A stretch of 64,000 bases of DNA. Source: Microbacterium faecale. GTDB taxonomy: Bacteria > Actinomycetota > Actinomycetes > Actinomycetales > Microbacteriaceae. The notes under the pieces were generated by a model, which was given only the letters and a program-made list of their open reading frames with translations, was not told the origin of the DNA and did not search any database. A program made the position numbers and the translations under genes. Shown here in pieces: positions 59,612-64,000 of this stretch; the stretch's first letter is position 1; each line of letters begins with the position of its first letter. The stretch lies in the NCBI RefSeq assembly GCF_014640975.1, contig NZ_BMHO01000001.1:878166-942165 (forward strand), given 5' to 3'.

Positions 59612-60322
59612 ATGGCAATCACGCGGTTCGAAGAGCTCGACTGGCAGCCCACGCCGATCGGCGAGCTCACGCTGCGCCGACGCACGGAGCCCTCGGTGGG
59701 CCGCGAGATCTACGAGGTGAAGCTCGGCGACGAGTTCCTCATGTCGAGCCTGTTCACCGTGGCGGAGGAAGAGCTCGCCGATCTCGGCCTCGCCGCGGCG
59801 CACGGTGAGCGTCTGTCGGTGCTCGTCGGCGGCCTGGGTCTCGGCTACACGGCCGTCGCGGCCCTGCGCGACGAGCGGGTCGGATCCGTCACGGTCGTCG
59901 ACCGCCTCGGCGCCGTGATCGGCTGGCACGAACGCGAGCTTCTGCCGGCGTCGGAGGAGCTCGTGCGTGACACGCGCACGTCGCTCGTCGAGGACGACTT
60001 CTTCGCGCTCATGCGCACCGAACCCGCCGCGGACCAGCCTGGTTACTCGGTGATCCTTCTCGACGTCGACCACTCGCCGCGCCACCAGTTGGATCCCGCC
60101 CACGCCGTGCTCTACACGCCCGACGGCCTCCGCGAACTCGACCGGCACCTCGCACCCGGTGGAGTGTTCGCGCTCTGGTCGGACGACCCTCCCGACGAGG
60201 AGTTCATGGTCGACCTGCGTTCGGTCTTCGATGACGCCGCCGCCCACGTCGTCGAATTCGACAACGCCGTCACCGGCGGGGTGTCGTCGAACACGGTGTA
60301 CGTCGCGCGCAGCCGCAGCTGA
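59612..60322 (+). CDS. Spermidine synthase-like methyltransferase-fold protein
   Basis: A 236-aa Rossmann-fold protein. EIYEVKLGDEFLMSSLFTVA is followed by the AdoMet-type motif VLVGGLGLGYTAVAALRDER and VTVVDRLGAVIGWHER. YSVILLDVDHSPRHQLDPAH and LREL DRHLAPGGVFALWSDD-type segments (DRHLAPGGVFALWSDD) agree with the spermidine synthase/spermine synthase fold without the full polyamine-binding set. It is common in actinobacteria and its reaction is unknown. Ribosome site GAAGGGA. Confidence 0.85.
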   Translation: MAITRFEELDWQPTPIGELTLRRRTEPSVGREIYEVKLGDEFLMSSLFTVAEEELADLGLAAAHGERLSVLVGGLGLGYTAVAALRDERVGSVTVVDRLGAVIGWHERELLPASEELVRDTRTSLVEDDFFALMRTEPAADQPGYSVILLDVDHSPRHQLDPAHAVLYTPDGLRELDRHLAPGGVFALWSDDPPDEEFMVDLRSVFDDAAAHVVEFDNAVTGGVSSNTVYVARSRS

Positions 60323-60350
60323 ACACCGCGCCCGCGGTGCCGTCCGCTTG

Positions 60351-60493
60351 GCGAGTGCGTTCGCGCCCGTGAACCCTACGCGAGTGCCGTTGCGTCCCCG
60401 CGGCATCTGGCGAGTGCCTCGCCGCCCTCAAAGACGCCGGCGAGGGCGGTAGGGCACTCGGGAACGCGGGCTGATCGGTAGGGCACTCGGGAA
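60351..60493. repeat. Intergenic repeat cluster GCGAGTGCC / GGCACTCG
   Basis: GGCGAGTGC-like words appear at about 60351, 60380 and 60409, and the direct repeat CGGTAGGGCACTCGGGAA appears at 60447-60464 and 60476-60493. GCGAGTGCC and GGCACTCG are partly reverse complements, so the region can form several alternative hairpins between the spermidine-synthase-like gene and the end of the leftward XRE gene. Confidence 0.6.
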
Positions 60494-60538
60494 TGTCACG
60501 TGGGTGCGCGCTTGGGTGCGCCGGCGCCCGTCGCCGCG

Positions 60539-60766
60539 TCACCGCGCGCGCACGAGCAGGTCTCCGACCTCGCACTCGAGCGCATCGCAGATCGCGACGA
60601 GGGTCGAGAATCGGATCGCCTTCGCCCGGTCGTTCTTCAGTACCGACAGGTTCACGATGCTCACCCCGACCTGCTCCGCGAGGGCGGTGAGGGTCATGTC
60701 GCGCTCCGCGAGCAGCTCGTCGAGGCGGCAGTGGATCCCGGTCAGCTCCGCATCGCGCGGCGTCAT
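60539..60766 (-). CDS. XRE-family transcriptional regulator
   Basis: A 75-aa helix-turn-helix protein beginning MTPRDAELTGIHCRLDELLA. The core reads MTLTALAEQVGVSIVNLSVL then KNDRAKAIRFSTLVAICDAL and ECEVGDLLVRAR, as in YozG-like regulators that accompany DUF2975 proteins. Its ATG overlaps the DUF2975 stop by 4 nt, so it is the second gene of a two-gene unit. A perfect 8+6+8 palindrome upstream of the unit is its probable operator. Confidence 0.92.
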   Translation of the reverse strand: MTPRDAELTGIHCRLDELLAERDMTLTALAEQVGVSIVNLSVLKNDRAKAIRFSTLVAICDALECEVGDLLVRAR

Positions 60767-61377
60767 ACGAGCCCCTCGGTGTCCTTCTGGATCCGCTGAC
60801 CTGCGCCGAGCACGTACGCGATGCTGATGAGGACGACCGGAACCACCAGGAGCCGCAGGAAGTCGACGTCGACGCTGACGTCCCCGACGCCGAGCCGTGC
60901 GCTGATCGCCCCGAGCGCCATCGTGCGCGCCATCAGCGCCACGCCCTGGAAGACGAGGTACGCCATTCCGCCGGCCGCGAGCAGGAGCGGCACGCGCGGC
61001 GGAAACGGAATGCGTCGCGCGACGTAGGACAGGAACACCACGATGCACGTGGTCAGCACGAGCCAGGACAACGCGCCGGAGAGCTGCTGCACGACGAGCC
61101 AGGTGCGCTCGCCGCCGTCGATCCACGTGAGGCTGATGTCCACCCTCGTCGCGCTCGCTTCGACCTCGAGGCCGTCGATCGGAGTATCGATCAGCGGAAG
61201 CTCGACCGTCACCGGCGGTCCGGCCGCGATCTCGATCACGCGGCGCACCGCCACGGCGATCTCGATCGCGACCAGCAGCACCAGTACGCCGATCACGCCC
61301 CACATCGCGACGCGGTCGCTCTTCTTCATCGTCCCTGCATCGGGTGTCTCGCGTGCCCACTCAAATGCTCGTCCCAT
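60763..61377 (-). CDS. DUF2975 membrane protein
   Basis: A 204-aa protein with four predicted membrane segments, near residues 22-45 (MWGVIGVLVLLVAIEIAVAV), 100-120 (LSWLVLTTCIVVFLSYVA), 133-155 (VPLLLAAGGMAYLVFQGVAL) and 170-195 (LLVVPVVLISIAYVLGAGQR). RIPFPPRVPLLL between helices two and three is the DUF2975 mark. Function is unknown; the family is always paired with a small XRE regulator. ATG 61377 has GGGAGGATGTC upstream and begins MGRAFEWARET. Confidence 0.85.
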   Translation of the reverse strand: MGRAFEWARETPDAGTMKKSDRVAMWGVIGVLVLLVAIEIAVAVRRVIEIAAGPPVTVELPLIDTPIDGLEVEASATRVDISLTWIDGGERTWLVVQQLSGALSWLVLTTCIVVFLSYVARRIPFPPRVPLLLAAGGMAYLVFQGVALMARTMALGAISARLGVGDVSVDVDFLRLLVVPVVLISIAYVLGAGQRIQKDTEGLV

Positions 61378-61402
61378 GACATCCTCCCAAAGTTTCACGA
61401 TA

Positions 61403-61424
61403 AACGATAACAACGATTATCGTT
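61403..61424. promoter_or_regulatory. Operator palindrome of the DUF2975/XRE unit
   Basis: AACGATAACAACGATTATCG plus TT forms a perfect AACGATAA...TTATCGTT inverted repeat with a 6-base centre, 26 bp upstream of the DUF2975 start. A further ACGATAAACGAT half-site adjoins it. It is the likely binding site of the XRE protein. Confidence 0.75.
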
Positions 61425-61440
61425 AAGTCAAGGGTGTGAC

Positions 61441-61522
61441 GCATGACGACGGCAGTCTGGTGCCGCAGCTGCGCGGTGCGGGAGTGGCGGCGTGATCTGG
61501 CCACGCGATGCCGTAGTTGTGC
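61441..61522. repeat. REP-like element (GCCGTAGTTGTGC family), divergent left arm
   Basis: The right arm ATGCCGTAGTTGTGC at 61508-61522 is a clear family member. The left arm GCATGACGACGGCAG at 61441-61455 pairs with it in about 11 of 15 positions. The 318-bp space 61378-61695 also holds the XRE operator, a lone GACCGCGTTGTG at 61557-61568 and presumably the clpC promoter, which I could not fix. Confidence 0.5.
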
Positions 61523-61695
61523 GCCGCACCGGCGTCATGACGGCCGGCCAATATTGACCGCGTTGTGTTGGGTGAGCGTCAGAACTTCGGATATGCCCAC
61601 GGCGAACACGGCTCCCTACCCCATCGCCGCTGACTAGCGTGGGATCACGGCGCGTTCCGCGTGCCGCCGAACCGTCCAGCGCCCGGAGGAGTGAC

Positions 61696-64000
<2,305 letters not shown>

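Overview
The window is a high-GC chromosomal segment from an actinobacterium, most likely a Microbacteriaceae close to Microbacterium. This rests on the G+C-rich third codon positions, the ClpC-type Clp ATPase, several LLM/F420-type oxidoreductases, NAAAR-type enolases, and the large number of GTG starts and 1- or 4-nt gene overlaps. The assignment is inference from gene content; no rRNA or tRNA gene was seen.

Layout. 1-6.6 kb is an L-rhamnose catabolic locus: a sugar ABC lipoprotein (cut by the window edge), a divergent LacI repressor with two palindromic operators, a DeoR regulator, a bifunctional rhamnulose-1-phosphate aldolase/dehydrogenase and rhamnulokinase. 6.6-22.8 kb is mixed housekeeping: two MFS exporters (one with MarR), a monoacylglycerol lipase-like hydrolase, a lipoate ligase overlapping a solitary DNA methyltransferase, a ThDP enzyme, two LLM oxidoreductases, a small (p)ppGpp synthetase, an O-acyltransferase with SGNH domain, a DAACS symporter and an internally deleted Na+/H+ antiporter.

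22.9-34.0 kb is a tightly packed seven-gene defence operon in which every junction overlaps: a DUF262/HNH/RAMA (GmrSD-like) protein, hsdM, hsdS, a TIGR02391-type HEPN-like protein, hsdR, a SprT/YgjP-type metallopeptidase and an unrecognised membrane protein. 34.3-37.6 kb is a scar: an IS21-family element joined to the 3' part of an IS1634-type transposase on one side and the BRCT end of an exonuclease-like gene on the other, without a visible target duplication.

38.5-42.5 kb looks like an aromatic-acid locus: a LigM-type tetrahydrofolate-dependent O-demethylase, a 4-hydroxybenzoyl-CoA-type thioesterase, an HxlR regulator and a PaaK-like CoA ligase. A shared 20-bp motif lies at both outward promoters. 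42.6-48.5 kb carries a malate dehydrogenase-like enzyme, a ThDP-enzyme remnant, a cysteine hydrolase, an LLM oxidoreductase, a NUDIX hydrolase, an MBL hydrolase and a thioesterase.

48.6-58.1 kb is a coherent uptake-and-hydrolysis operon: a MurR/RpiR regulator, a C45 acyltransferase/amidohydrolase, a complete Dpp/Opp-type ABC importer, an alpha/beta hydrolase and an NSAR/OSBS-type N-acylamino-acid racemase whose catalytic residues are all present. Together they suggest import and cleavage of an N-acylated amino acid or peptide, possibly with D-residues. 58.1-64 kb holds HigBA with a perfect operator palindrome and a macro-domain remnant, a P-loop kinase, a spermidine-synthase-like protein, an XRE/DUF2975 pair and the start of clpC.

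Intergenic regions carry several families of inverted repeats, and GGATCC is strikingly frequent in the host-like DNA.
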